A stretch of DNA of 64,000 nt from Cohnella zeiphila. GTDB lineage: Bacteria > Bacillota > Bacilli > Paenibacillales > Paenibacillaceae. A program made the translations under genes and the position numbers. The notes under the pieces were generated by a model. The model saw only the letters and a program-made list of their open reading frames with translations. It had not been told where the DNA came from and searched no databases. Below, piece after piece: positions 46,424 through 56,145 of this stretch. Numbering within the stretch: position 1 is the first letter of the stretch; every line of letters starts with the position of its first letter. The DNA is taken from positions 1 through 64,000 of the forward strand of contig NZ_JACJVO010000026.1 of assembly GCF_014212055.1 (NCBI RefSeq). The letters run 5' to 3'.

Positions 46424-46462
46424 TCTAAACGGAGGCGAACGAAATTCTAAACAAAGTCTAAA
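46424..46462 (-). promoter_or_regulatory. Three phased TCTAAA boxes upstream of the two-component operon
   Basis: On the plus strand TCTAAA occurs at 46424-46429, 46446-46451 and 46457-46462, that is TTTAGA three times on the minus strand with starts 11 and 22 bp apart. Direct repeats in 11-bp register are the usual binding pattern of OmpR/PhoB-type regulators. They lie 47-85 bp before the kinase start, suggesting autoregulation. This is inferred; no promoter hexamers were fixed. Confidence 0.55.
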
Positions 46463-46473
46463 ACAGGAACAAA

Positions 46474-46526
46474 TCCCCCAAAAGTGAAGTGATGCTCTGA
46501 AGTTAAATCCGATTCCTTTTGGGGGA
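46474..46526. repeat. Inverted repeat in the gap before the kinase gene
   Basis: Perfect 11-bp arms TCCCCCAAAAG (46474-46484) and CTTTTGGGGGA (46516-46526) with a 31-bp loop. It could be an operator or a transcript hairpin. The gap 46414-46627 otherwise holds the TCTAAA boxes and a small CCCCAC/GTGGGG hairpin near 46584-46600. Confidence 0.6.
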
Positions 46527-46627
46527 GCGCCCGGTTATCCACATGAAATTTAATAGCATCATTTCCTAAACAGCAAAATAACCCCACCATGTGGGGCCTC
46601 GAAGCTTACGCATTGTTGAATGTCAAA

Positions 46628-46653
46628 AAGCGCAGACGCCGACGTCTGCGCTT
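46628..46653 (-). terminator. Terminator of rplY
   Basis: AAGCGCAGACG-N4-CGTCTGCGCTT with TTTTTGACA following on the minus strand, 23 bp past the rplY stop. Confidence 0.9.
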
Positions 46654-46675
46654 GTTCGTCCATTGGCTTCCGGCG

Positions 46676-47323
46676 TTACCGGTCCGTCTCCACGGCCTGA
46701 GCCTCTCGGGACTGCTGCTCGTTCTGTTCGGCCGCGTCGTCCATCGCTTCGAGCTCGTCCTCGGTGCGATCCTTCTGCGGCGCCAGCACGGACAGCACCA
46801 CCAACTCGGGATCGCCGAGAGCCTTGACCCCGGAAGGAAGCTTCAATTCTGCAACCGTGACATGATCGCCGATGCTCAGCGATCCGACATCCACCTCGAT
46901 CGAGGAAGGCAAGTCCTTGGCGACGCATTCCACTTCCAGCTCGTGCAGCACGTGCTGGAGCATGCCGCCTTCCTTCTCGCCCGGACTGACGCCGTTCACG
47001 ATCAGCGGAATGGCCGACCGGACCGTCTCGTTCAGATCGATCTGGTGAAAATCGACGTGCAGCACTTGCCCGCTGATCGCATCCCGTTGGATATCGCTCA
47101 GCAGCACCGAACGTTGCCCGTTATCCGGCAGCATCAGTTCCAGAATGCTGTGCGGGTTGCCTCGCATCAGCGACTGCAGTTCCTTGGCCTCGATCGAGAT
47201 GGCCGCGGCCGCGGATTGCTGCTTGCCGTACACGACTCCCGGCACTTTTCCCGCTTGACGAAGCCGGCGAAGATCGCCCTTCGTAGACAGAATCCTCGGC
47301 TCCGCATGCAATGTCACACTCAT
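46676..47323 (-). CDS. rplY: 50S ribosomal protein L25 / general stress protein Ctc
   Basis: Binds 5S rRNA. 215 residues, the long two-domain (TL5/CTC) form: an N-terminal L25 barrel (about 1-90; GDLRRLRQAGKVPGVVYGKQ, DVLHVDFHQIDL-type segment) and a C-terminal beta domain (about 95-185), then an acidic Glu/Gln/Asp tail. In B. subtilis ctc is sigma-B-controlled. Its ribosome binding site lies in a hairpin loop (47326-47354). Confidence 0.95.
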   Translation of the reverse strand: MSVTLHAEPRILSTKGDLRRLRQAGKVPGVVYGKQQSAAAAISIEAKELQSLMRGNPHSILELMLPDNGQRSVLLSDIQRDAISGQVLHVDFHQIDLNETVRSAIPLIVNGVSPGEKEGGMLQHVLHELEVECVAKDLPSSIEVDVGSLSIGDHVTVAELKLPSGVKALGDPELVVLSVLAPQKDRTEDELEAMDDAAEQNEQQSREAQAVETDR

Positions 47324-47325
47324 TC

Positions 47326-47354
47326 GGGTATCCCTCCTGGTAGACGGTATACCC
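47326..47354 (-). promoter_or_regulatory. Hairpin enclosing the rplY ribosome binding site
   Basis: On the minus strand GGGTAT (47354-47349) can pair with ATACCC (47331-47326); the 17-nt loop contains AGGAGGG, the Shine-Dalgarno of rplY. The stem is only 6 bp, so any translational control would be modest or need a ligand such as L25 itself. Confidence 0.4.
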
Positions 47355-47379
47355 TAATCTTACCCGCTGGCGGGCAAGC

Positions 47380-48336
47380 CTAATCATGAGGCTCGAACAG
47401 CTTGCTGATCGACTGCTGCTCGTGGATCCGCACGACCGCCTCCGCGATAAGCGGGGCGACCGACAGAACGCGCACTTTGGTCGACGCCGACGGAGAGCGA
47501 AGCGGAATCGTATCGGTAACGACGACCTCCTTGATCGGAGACGCTTCGAGCTTGGCCAATGCGGTGCCGGAGAGCACCGGATGCGTGCAGCAGGCGTACA
47601 AATCCAGTGCGCCCGCCTCGCGCAGCGCTTCCGCCGCCAGGCAGATCGTGCCGGCCGTGTCGATCATGTCGTCGATGAGAATGGCGGTTCGTCCGGCTAC
47701 GTCGCCGATAATGTTCATCACTTCCACGACGTTCGGCTCCGGACGCCGCTTGTCGATGATCGCCAGCGGCGCCTGAAGCTCGTCCGCCAGCCTTCTGGCC
47801 CGTACGACGCCCCCGTGGTCGGGGGAGACGACGACCGGAGCGAGCAGGCCTTTGCTCTGGAAGTAGTCGCCCAGAATCGGAACCCCGAGCAGGTGATCGA
47901 CCGGAATGTCGAAGAACCCTTGAATCTGCATCGCGTGAAGATCCATTGCGATAACCCGGTGGGCCCCGGCCGTCTCGATCAGGTTGGCCACCAATTTGGC
48001 CGTGATCGGATCGCGCGACCGGGCTTTGCGGTCCTGTCTTCCGTAGCCGTAGTACGGGATGACGACATTGATCGTTTTGGCGGATGCCCGCTTGAGCGCA
48101 TCCACCATGACGAGCAGCTCCATCAGATGCTCATTGACCGGCTGGGACGTGGACTGCACCACGTAGACGTCGCTGCCCCGCACGCTCTCGTTCAGCCGAA
48201 TATGAATTTCCCCGTCGCTGAATCTCCTCATTTCGGCATTCCCGAGACAAATGCCGATGTGCCGGGCGACCGATTCGGCCAGCCGTGGGTTGGAACTGCC
48301 CGCGAACAGCTTCAATGTCGCATCAGGATAAGACAT
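47380..48336 (-). CDS. prs: Ribose-phosphate pyrophosphokinase
   Basis: Makes PRPP, used by nadC, hpt and purine synthesis. 318 residues. Motifs: [19 protein letters not shown], the flexible loop [39 protein letters not shown] and the PRPP loop [15 protein letters not shown]. It follows glmU by about 50 bp, as in Bacillus. Confidence 0.98.
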   Translation of the reverse strand: MSYPDATLKLFAGSSNPRLAESVARHIGICLGNAEMRRFSDGEIHIRLNESVRGSDVYVVQSTSQPVNEHLMELLVMVDALKRASAKTINVVIPYYGYGRQDRKARSRDPITAKLVANLIETAGAHRVIAMDLHAMQIQGFFDIPVDHLLGVPILGDYFQSKGLLAPVVVSPDHGGVVRARRLADELQAPLAIIDKRRPEPNVVEVMNIIGDVAGRTAILIDDMIDTAGTICLAAEALREAGALDLYACCTHPVLSGTALAKLEASPIKEVVVTDTIPLRSPSASTKVRVLSVAPLIAEAVVRIHEQQSISKLFEPHD

Positions 48337-48385
48337 GACGCACCCGCTTTCGAGTGTTTATTAACTATATTTACGCAGCTTGATC

Positions 48386-49780
48386 TTATTGGTCGCGGTC
48401 TTTTTTGGCCCGGGCGCGGATTCTCAGCTTCTCCGCATAACCCGCCTTGTTCACCTGCCGCTCGCGCGCGATCGCCACGTCGCCCGCTTCGACAGGGTGG
48501 GTGATCGTCGAGCCCGCCACCACATAGGCATCATTGCCCACCGTTACAGGCGCGATCAAGGTCACATTGCTGCCGATGAACGCGTTGTCGCCGATATCCG
48601 TGCGCGACTTATTATAACCGTCGTAATTGGCGGTTATCGCCCCGCAGCCGATGTTGACGTTCCGCCCGACCGTCGCGTCTCCGACATAGCTGAGATGGGG
48701 AATTTTGCTTCCTTCCCCGACCACGGCATTCTTCAGCTCCACGAAGTCTCCTACCTTCACGTTCGCGGCGAGCTTGGTCCCCGGCCGCAAATACGCGAAC
48801 GGTCCGACCGCGCAGCTCTCGCCCACTTCCGCCTGGTCGGCGACCGATTGGCGGATCGTCGAGCCGTCGCCCACCCGGGTGTCGAGAAGATCGGCCGATG
48901 GCCCGATCGTGCAATCCGAGCCGATCGCGGTGCGTCCGCGCAGCGACGTGCCCGGATAGATAACCGTATCGGAGCCGATCGTCACGTCGGCTTCGATGTA
49001 CGTATGCTCCGGGTCGATGAGCGTCACCCCTCCGGTCTGATGCTTGATCGCGATCCGGCGCCGCATGAGCCGCTCGGCTTCCCCCAGCGCCACGCGATCG
49101 TTCACGCCGATCGCTTCGGCGGGGTCGCCCGTCCGGTAAGCGGCGACCAGCTCGCCTTCTCCGCGAAGGATGCCGATCACGTCGGTCAAATAGTATTCTC
49201 CCTGCGCATTCCCGTTCGTCACTTTTGCGAGCGCCGCGAACAGCTTGCGGTTATCGAAACAGTACGTTCCCGTATTGATCTCCCGAATCGCCGCTTCTTC
49301 CGGGCTGCAGTCCTTCTGCTCTACGATGCGAAGCACTTCTCCCGCGCCGCCTCTGACCACCCGGCCATAGCCGGCCGGAATTTCCATCTCCGCCGTCATA
49401 ACCGTAGCCGCCGCTCCGCTGCGCTCGTGCTGTTCGGCCATCGCCTTCAGCGATTCGGCCGTCACGAGCGGCGTATCTCCGCAGATGACGATAGCGACGC
49501 CGTCGGCGTTCCCGACCAGGGGCTGCGCTTGCAGAACCGCATGGCCCGTTCCGAGCTGCTGCTCCTGCATCGCGTATTCCACATCGTCGCCCAAGCGGGA
49601 CCGAACGGCTTCGGCCCCATGGCCGACGATAACGACCGCGCGCTCGCAGGATGCTTGCCGAACCGTATCCAGCACGTGTTCGACCATCGGTTTTCCGCAG
49701 ACGGGGTGAAGCACTTTATACAACTTCGATTTCATTCGTTTGCCTTGACCCGCGGCCAGGACAATCGCAAGTTTCATCAT
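48386..49780 (-). CDS. glmU: Bifunctional GlcN-1-P acetyltransferase / GlcNAc-1-P uridylyltransferase
   Basis: Makes UDP-GlcNAc for peptidoglycan and wall polymers. 464 residues. The N-terminal uridylyltransferase starts with MKLAIVLAAGQGKRMKSKLYK and includes ICGDTPLVTAESL; the C-terminal left-handed beta helix (about 250-450) has hexapeptide repeats and the acetyltransferase residues around HLSYVGDATVGRNVNIGCG. A spoVG-glmU-prs row is normal for Bacilli. Confidence 0.97.
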   Translation of the reverse strand: MMKLAIVLAAGQGKRMKSKLYKVLHPVCGKPMVEHVLDTVRQASCERAVVIVGHGAEAVRSRLGDDVEYAMQEQQLGTGHAVLQAQPLVGNADGVAIVICGDTPLVTAESLKAMAEQHERSGAAATVMTAEMEIPAGYGRVVRGGAGEVLRIVEQKDCSPEEAAIREINTGTYCFDNRKLFAALAKVTNGNAQGEYYLTDVIGILRGEGELVAAYRTGDPAEAIGVNDRVALGEAERLMRRRIAIKHQTGGVTLIDPEHTYIEADVTIGSDTVIYPGTSLRGRTAIGSDCTIGPSADLLDTRVGDGSTIRQSVADQAEVGESCAVGPFAYLRPGTKLAANVKVGDFVELKNAVVGEGSKIPHLSYVGDATVGRNVNIGCGAITANYDGYNKSRTDIGDNAFIGSNVTLIAPVTVGNDAYVVAGSTITHPVEAGDVAIARERQVNKAGYAEKLRIRARAKKDRDQ

Positions 49781-49854
49781 AAGGGCAGATCTCCTTCCGG
49801 AATCGCATCAGGCTCGCAATCTCTACAGAATCATAGCTTATTCCGCCAAAAATG

Positions 49855-49882
49855 AAAAGAGAGCCCCATTTCGGCCCTCTTT
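49855..49882 (-). terminator. Terminator of spoVG
   Basis: On the minus strand AAAGAGGGCC-N5-GGGGCTCTCTTT with a few mismatches, then TCATTTTTGG; 38 bp past the spoVG stop. Confidence 0.65.
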
Positions 49883-49919
49883 CAACAAATATACGCAAGC
49901 TGCTACTTTTTGGAACCAG

Positions 49920-50204
49920 TTAAGCGCCTTCAACTAAAACTTCTTCGTCCTGCGCCGCCCGCTCGTACTCCGCCAGAACGGCGGATTGGATCTTCTCGCG
50001 CGTGCCGGAAGAGATGGGGTGAGCGATGTCCCGGAATTCTCCGTCGGGAGTCCGTTTGCTCGGCATGGCCACGAACATCCCATTGTTTCCGTCGATGACG
50101 CGAATGTCGTGAACGACAAACTCGTTATCGATGGTGATGGAAGCAATGGCTTTCATGCGCCCCTCGGAATTAACGCGGCGGAGTCTCACATCTGTAATTT
50201 GCAC
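49920..50204 (-). CDS. spoVG: Regulator SpoVG
   Basis: Small nucleic-acid-binding regulator required for spore cortex and with wide effects in Firmicutes. 94 residues, starting [20 protein letters not shown] after a GTG codon; the conserved [20 protein letters not shown] and [12 protein letters not shown] are present. AAGGTGGTG lies 7 bp before the GTG. It has a sigma-H promoter with an AT-rich upstream region. Confidence 0.97.
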   Translation of the reverse strand: MQITDVRLRRVNSEGRMKAIASITIDNEFVVHDIRVIDGNNGMFVAMPSKRTPDGEFRDIAHPISSGTREKIQSAVLAEYERAAQDEEVLVEGA

Positions 50205-50246
50205 TTGTGTTCACCACCTTTGCCTCATCAGAAGACTTGGTGTAAT

Positions 50247-50271
50247 ATTCCACATTATCGTGCAAATTCCT
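50247..50271 (-). promoter_or_regulatory. Sigma-H promoter of spoVG
   Basis: AGGAATT (50271-50265), 14 bp, then GAAT (50250-50247), which fits the sigma-H pattern RNAGGAATWW...GAAT seen at B. subtilis spoVG. The 45 bp upstream (about 50272-50313) are strongly AT-rich, like the AbrB-binding region of the B. subtilis promoter; abrB is in this window too. Confidence 0.8.
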
Positions 50272-50313
50272 TCTTATTATTGGAAAAAATCATCAGTATT
50301 TTGAAATTATTTT

Positions 50314-50712
50314 TTAATTGCTTCGGTTATCGACAGGTATCGCCGCGATAAGCTCAATTTCGACAAAAACATCCCTCGGCAGCCGGGCGACTTCCACTGT
50401 CGAGCGGGCCGGTTTGTGGTCTCCGAAACGGGAAGCGTACACTTCGTTGAACGCTGCGAAATCGTTCATGTCCTTCAGAAACACCGTCGTCTTCACGACA
50501 TCGGACAGCGTCGCCCCTTCGGCCGCGAGCACGGCTTCCAGGTTGTCCAGCACCTGGCTCGTCTGCTCCACGATGCCGCCGCCAACCGGTTGGCCGTCGG
50601 CCTTAAGGGGAATCTGGCCGGATGTGAACAACAGATTGCCGACCCGCATGGCCTGGGAGTAGGGCCCAATGGCCGCCGGCGCGTTCGTCGTCGATACGAT
50701 ACGTAAGCTCAT
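50314..50712 (-). CDS. ridA: Reactive intermediate deaminase RidA (YabJ)
   Basis: Hydrolyses 2-aminoacrylate and other enamine/imine intermediates from PLP enzymes. 132 residues of the Rid family: APAAIGPYSQAMRVGNLLF, SGQIPLKADGQ, with the catalytic-site Arg in PARSTVEVARLPRDV and the C-terminal EIELIAAIP. Its ATG overlaps the purR stop (ATGA), so it is coupled to purR as in Bacillus. Confidence 0.97.
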   Translation of the reverse strand: MSLRIVSTTNAPAAIGPYSQAMRVGNLLFTSGQIPLKADGQPVGGGIVEQTSQVLDNLEAVLAAEGATLSDVVKTTVFLKDMNDFAAFNEVYASRFGDHKPARSTVEVARLPRDVFVEIELIAAIPVDNRSN

Positions 50713-51545
50713 GTTCGTTCCTCCTTGAAAAAATTACCCGGTTGAACCGTAATGTGGCGGCTCTTCAGATCCACCTCGGTCAGGCGGGCCAGTGAAATGT
50801 AATCGTGCAGCAGCCGCTCTTCGTTGTCGACCTCGCCGGATTCGACGAAGACGCCGACGCCCGCGACCACGGCACGGAATTCATGCAGCAGATCGACCAT
50901 TCCCTGAATCGTTCCGCCGGCTTTCATGAAATCGTCGATAATCAGCACGCGGGATTGCTCCCGCAGCGCCCGCCGTGCCAGCGACATCGTCTGAATCCGC
51001 TTGTTGGAGCCGGATACGTAATTGATGCTGACGACCGAACCCTCGGTCACCTTGTGATCCCGCCGGACGATGACGACCGGAACGTTGAGATAGAGGGAAG
51101 TCGCGTGAGCGAGCGGAATTCCTTTGGTCTCCACCGTCATGATGGCATCGATATCCCGCCCGGCGAACGCGGTGGCGAACATGAGGCCGACTTCCTGAAG
51201 CAGCGCGGGCTGCCCGAGCAAGTCCGTCATGTACAGATAACCGCCCGCCAGCAGCCGGTCCGGCTGCTCCAGCTGCCGGCAGATGCCCCCGATCCGGTCC
51301 AGCGCCTGATCCTTGCGGCACATCGGGATGAACCGGACGCCGCCGGCGGCGCCCGCAAGCGTGTGCAGCTCTCCGATTCCCTCGCCTTCGAAAACTTCCT
51401 TGATAATCGCCAAATCCTCGCTGATGGAGGATTTGGCGGACTGATATCGATCGGCGAAAGCCGTCAAAGAAATTAACGTATGGGGACGGGACAACAGATA
51501 TTGGGTCATCTCCACGAGGCGCGCGCTGCGTTTCAATTTTTTCAC
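50709..51545 (-). CDS. purR: Purine operon repressor
   Basis: PRPP-sensing repressor of purine genes in Bacilli. 278 residues: an N-terminal winged helix (about 1-73; RSARLVEMTQYLLSRPHTLISL) and a PRT-fold effector domain with the PRPP motif VLIIDDFMKAGGTIQGMVDL. CCGAAC at 51661 and, inverted, CACGAAC at 51633-51627 resemble the cores of a PurBox pair upstream of its promoter, suggesting autoregulation; their spacing is a few bp off the known pattern. Confidence 0.97.
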   Translation of the reverse strand: MKKLKRSARLVEMTQYLLSRPHTLISLTAFADRYQSAKSSISEDLAIIKEVFEGEGIGELHTLAGAAGGVRFIPMCRKDQALDRIGGICRQLEQPDRLLAGGYLYMTDLLGQPALLQEVGLMFATAFAGRDIDAIMTVETKGIPLAHATSLYLNVPVVIVRRDHKVTEGSVVSINYVSGSNKRIQTMSLARRALREQSRVLIIDDFMKAGGTIQGMVDLLHEFRAVVAGVGVFVESGEVDNEERLLHDYISLARLTEVDLKSRHITVQPGNFFKEERT

Positions 51546-51584
51546 GAATCGTCTCTCCCGTCCAAATCCGAATAATATACCTTC

Positions 51585-51614
51585 ATCATAACATTTTTAT
51601 CCGGTTTTGGGCAA
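51585..51614 (-). promoter_or_regulatory. SigA promoter of purR-ridA
   Basis: TTGCCC (51614-51609) and TATGAT (51590-51585) with 18-bp spacing, about 40 bp before purR. Confidence 0.6.
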
Positions 51615-51685
51615 GAAGCGGCGGCTGTTCGTGATAATTAAGCTAACACATTCCGTCAGACCGAACGTTTCGACGCCGAATCCAT

Positions 51686-52540
51686 TTATGTAAGCAGCCG
51701 AACTGCGTACACTTCTTTGCAAAAGCCGCGCAGCCCGTTATAGATACGGGGCACCTTCGATTCCTTGGACACGAGCCCGAAGACGGTCGGTCCGCTTCCC
51801 GACATCAGGACGCCGTCCGCCCCCAGGCGGCTCATCACGTTCTTGATCTGCCGCACTTCCGGATAGCGGTGGAGGGTCACCGATTCCAGCACGTTGCCCA
51901 GCGCCGCGCACATGTCCGGGAACGATCTTCCGCGAATGGCGTCCAGCATACGGGGAACGGATGGATGCCGGTCAAGCTCGTTCGCCCGAAGCTTGCCGTA
52001 AACGTCCGCGGTGGACACGTTGATCGGAGGCTTGGCCAGAATGACCCAGCACTGCGGCGGACTCTCGATCGATTCGAGCGCTTCGCCGCGTCCTCTGGCG
52101 ATGGCGGTGCCGCCTCTGACGCAGAACGGCACGTCGGAGCCCAGTTCGGCTCCGAGCGTTTCCAGCTCGGCGACGGACAGCCCAAGATTCCACAGCCGGT
52201 TCAGCCCGCGCAGCGCCGCCGCCGCATCGCTGCTTCCGCCTGCGAGGCCCGCGGCCACCGGAATTTGCTTGTCCAGATGAATATAGACGCCGCGGCTCAC
52301 GCCGTAACGTTCCTTGATCAGCCTGGCCGCCTGAAAAGCCAAGTTCTTCTCGTCCAACGGAATAAATCCGGCGTGGCTGGATAATACGATCTGGTCCCGC
52401 GGCAGCTCCGACATCTCGAGCCGGTCCGCCAGGTCCACCATCGTCATGATCATTTCCACTTCGTGATAGCCGTCTTCCCGTTTGCGCAGCACGTCGAGCA
52501 GCAGATTGATTTTGGCCGGGGCCTTCTCGTATACCTTCAT
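51686..52540 (-). CDS. ispE: 4-diphosphocytidyl-2-C-methyl-D-erythritol kinase
   Basis: GHMP kinase of the MEP isoprenoid pathway. 284 residues. [22 protein letters not shown] at the N-terminus (quoted as [12 protein letters not shown] and [10 protein letters not shown]), the ATP loop [20 protein letters not shown] near residue 92, and the C-terminal [13 protein letters not shown]. It lies between sspF and purR as in Bacillus. Confidence 0.97.
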   Translation of the reverse strand: MKVYEKAPAKINLLLDVLRKREDGYHEVEMIMTMVDLADRLEMSELPRDQIVLSSHAGFIPLDEKNLAFQAARLIKERYGVSRGVYIHLDKQIPVAAGLAGGSSDAAAALRGLNRLWNLGLSVAELETLGAELGSDVPFCVRGGTAIARGRGEALESIESPPQCWVILAKPPINVSTADVYGKLRANELDRHPSVPRMLDAIRGRSFPDMCAALGNVLESVTLHRYPEVRQIKNVMSRLGADGVLMSGSGPTVFGLVSKESKVPRIYNGLRGFCKEVYAVRLLT

Positions 52541-52665
52541 TTGTCATCATCACCTGTCGGTTAAAAAAGCTTTACATATTATAACAAACCCCCGGAGGAA
52601 TTGCGATTAAACCGCATGGCCGCGCGCCCGAACCGCCTTTGGACCCCACAGGGCCTTCCATTGGC

Positions 52666-52706
52666 AAAAGAAGCGGCCCTTCCCGTCTAACGGGGTCGGC
52701 CGCTTC
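52666..52706 (-). terminator. Terminator of sspF
   Basis: GAAGCGGCC...GGCCGCTTC followed by TTTTGCC on the minus strand, 15 bp past the sspF stop. Confidence 0.8.
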
Positions 52707-52720
52707 TCTTCTCGAACGTT

Positions 52721-52900
52721 CTATCGCTTATCGCGCGCCAGATTCTGTTCCGCGAGCTGAATGGCCCGCTTCACCATGTTGCCGGCGTCCTTGGCGCGAA
52801 TGCCGCCCCAGCCTTCGTTCTGCACCGTGTCGTAGAACCCCAGATCCTTGGCCAGCTCCGCCTTGAACTGCTCGGACATCATGCTTCTTCTGCGAGTCAT
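52721..52900 (-). CDS. sspF: Alpha/beta-type small acid-soluble spore protein SspF
   Basis: 59 residues: [20 protein letters not shown] at the N-terminus, [20 protein letters not shown] in the middle and [19 protein letters not shown] at the end. This closely follows B. subtilis SspF and the alpha/beta SASP pattern (FKxELAKDLG, [15 protein letters not shown]). It coats forespore DNA and protects it from damage. AAGGGGG precedes the ATG. A sigma-G promoter lies upstream. It sits between ispE and veg in the Bacillus order. Confidence 0.95.
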   Translation of the reverse strand: MTRRRSMMSEQFKAELAKDLGFYDTVQNEGWGGIRAKDAGNMVKRAIQLAEQNLARDKR

Positions 52901-52948
52901 CCGTGCCGCCCCCTTCGCGGTAGTGAGCGCCTATAGCGGCGCCGGCTA

Positions 52949-52978
52949 TAGGATGCCCGTTCGGAGCCGCCCTCATTC
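52949..52978 (-). promoter_or_regulatory. Sigma-G promoter of sspF
   Basis: GAATG (52978-52974), 18 bp, then CATCCTA (52955-52949), matching GHATR-N18-CATNNTA. The distance to the ATG is about 50 bp. Confidence 0.75.
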
Positions 52979-53011
52979 GGAGGGAGATGCGCGGAATCCG
53001 CGGCGAAAATA

Positions 53012-53046
53012 AAAACGGGCAGCTCGCGCGATCTGCGCGGCTGCCC
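53012..53046 (-). terminator. Terminator of veg
   Basis: GGGCAGC...GCTGCCC with inner CGCGC pairing and GTTTTTATTTT following on the minus strand, just past the veg stop. Confidence 0.85.
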
Positions 53047-53061
53047 TTAATCTCAAACGTC

Positions 53062-53337
53062 TTAATGCGGCAGGAAGTTAATGCGGACCTGTCCCTCGTC
53101 GTTGCAAACCATCACTTCAACCGATTCGGTCAAAATATCCGCATAGCTGTAAGACACTCGCTTAAAAGCATTCTGTTCCTGATCCAGCTTGACGATAAAC
53201 ACGGAAGGGTAAATTTCCTCCAGCACGCCCGTACGTTCCACAGTCTTGCGGCGGCCTCCGTTGGCGCGGAGCATGATTTTGGATCCAACGTGAGGTTCCA
53301 AGCTTCGCTTGATCTCGATAAGCGCGTTCCTGGCCAT
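53062..53337 (-). CDS. veg: Veg protein (biofilm-related small protein)
   Basis: 91 residues of the Veg family: ALIEIKRSLEPHVGSKIMLR, GGRRKTVERTGVLEEIYPSV, FIVKLDQEQNAFKRVSYSY. In B. subtilis Veg raises biofilm matrix gene expression by acting on SinR and comes from a very strong promoter. Position between sspF and yabG is conserved. Confidence 0.96.
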   Translation of the reverse strand: MARNALIEIKRSLEPHVGSKIMLRANGGRRKTVERTGVLEEIYPSVFIVKLDQEQNAFKRVSYSYADILTESVEVMVCNDEGQVRINFLPH

Positions 53338-53485
53338 GATCCACTACCACCTCTTTCCCTGTCCATTATAACGGAAAAGAGGTGGTTTGTCAAACGATCA
53401 AATATTATAGCAGTCGCGCTGAATTACTGTCAATAATGTTTTTCTTATTCTTATGATTTTTTTAGAAATTGGGGGCCATGCCCAT

Positions 53486-54355
53486 TCACATGACGTTGGC
53501 GCCCGACGGAATCGCCGTTTGCAGATTGGGAACGCCGATCCGATAGCGCCCCATCGTCTCCACTCCCCCGACTCCCTGCTGCCCGCTGATCGTACCGGCA
53601 ACGACATCGGCGATGTCGATCGGCTCGCGGAACGGGGTCAGAGCGCATCGTACGGCCACGTATACCGGGTCCAACGCATGAATCATGATGCGGCCCGGCG
53701 CGCTGGCGAAGTTCGAGCCGGCTTGAATCAGCGCCTCGAAGTGGGATTGGCAGGCGCCGGCCACGACGATCATGGAATCGAAGTGCTTCTCGTAATCGCG
53801 TGCGACGTGTACGGCCTTGACGAAGTTGGCCGAGTTTTTGTAGCTTCCCAGTTGAGCCCAATCCTCCCGATGCTTCAAGACGCCGTCATGCCCCGTAATG
53901 ACGACGATGTCGGGACGGACTTGCGGCAGAAGCTGAGCCAGCACTGAAGGCATCTGGGATTCGTGGCAATGCGCGCCGACCGCCGGCACCTGGAGCTGAT
54001 AGTAGACGGCCATGCTTTTCCGCAAATAATGCACATCTCCGTCCAGATGGAGCACCTTGCCGGGCATTTCAAAGTAAGTACGCCGATTCGGTCCTTTCGC
54101 GGACGCATAAGCCGAGCCGAAATGCGCCCGCTCCTCCTGCATTCGCCGAACCGATTGATGAGCTTGAATGCGCGCTCGGCGGGTTCCGCCAAGCTCGTCC
54201 GGGTTCCGCACCGGTTCTAGATCGTCTATGCGCGAATCGGCGAGCAGACGGTAGTCCGTCCCGCGCAGCAGCGCCATCGCGTCGTTCAACCCCGCGATTC
54301 GGAATAACACGTCACCGCCATAAGATTTGCGGACGACCAGGTCTCCCTGTTTCAT
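53486..54355 (-). CDS. yabG: Sporulation-specific protease YabG
   Basis: Cysteine-type protease processing spore coat proteins. 289 residues from MKQGDLVVRKSYGGDV. Conserved family blocks: VLHLDGDVHYLRKSMAVY, AVGAHCHESQMPSVL with a Cys-His pair, VVITGHDGVLKH, and IVVAGACQSHFEALIQAGSN with another conserved Cys. A sigma-K promoter lies directly upstream, as expected for a late mother-cell gene. Confidence 0.95.
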   Translation of the reverse strand: MKQGDLVVRKSYGGDVLFRIAGLNDAMALLRGTDYRLLADSRIDDLEPVRNPDELGGTRRARIQAHQSVRRMQEERAHFGSAYASAKGPNRRTYFEMPGKVLHLDGDVHYLRKSMAVYYQLQVPAVGAHCHESQMPSVLAQLLPQVRPDIVVITGHDGVLKHREDWAQLGSYKNSANFVKAVHVARDYEKHFDSMIVVAGACQSHFEALIQAGSNFASAPGRIMIHALDPVYVAVRCALTPFREPIDIADVVAGTISGQQGVGGVETMGRYRIGVPNLQTAIPSGANVM

Positions 54356-54375
54356 GGGCAAATCACCTCTTCGTC

Positions 54376-54404
54376 TATCGTATGGAGGCGATGGGCACAT
54401 GGTG
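54376..54404 (-). promoter_or_regulatory. Sigma-K promoter of yabG
   Basis: CACC (54404-54401), 16 bp, then CATACGATA (54384-54376), matching the sigma-K pattern mACm-N16-CATANNNTA. It is 21 bp before the yabG start. Confidence 0.75.
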
Positions 54405-54418
54405 CACGGAAGACAAGA

Positions 54419-55880
<1,462 letters not shown>

Positions 55881-55985
55881 GCCGCCCGTTCCATCCTTTC
55901 GCCGTTCCTCATGATTGACTTCGCTTAGTATAACAAAAAAGCCGCCCGCCAAGAAACCGCAGGCGAACGGATGACTTGCCCCATA

Positions 55986-56018
55986 CAAAACAGAGAAGAG
56001 GCCTAAGTCGGCCTCTTC
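55986..56018 (-). terminator. Terminator of rpfB
   Basis: GAAGAGGCC-N6-GGCCTCTTC, then TCTGTTTTGT on the minus strand, about 130 bp past the rpfB stop. Confidence 0.75.
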
Positions 56019-56145
56019 CGTTCCTCTTGCCGCCCGACGGCTTCGCCCGCGCAAACCGATTCGCGATAGAGACGGCATCCCGCTATTCGCGCTTCGGTTC
56101 GGCAGCACCCGAACTCGGGGCTCCCGTGGGCACTCGCTTCTCCGG

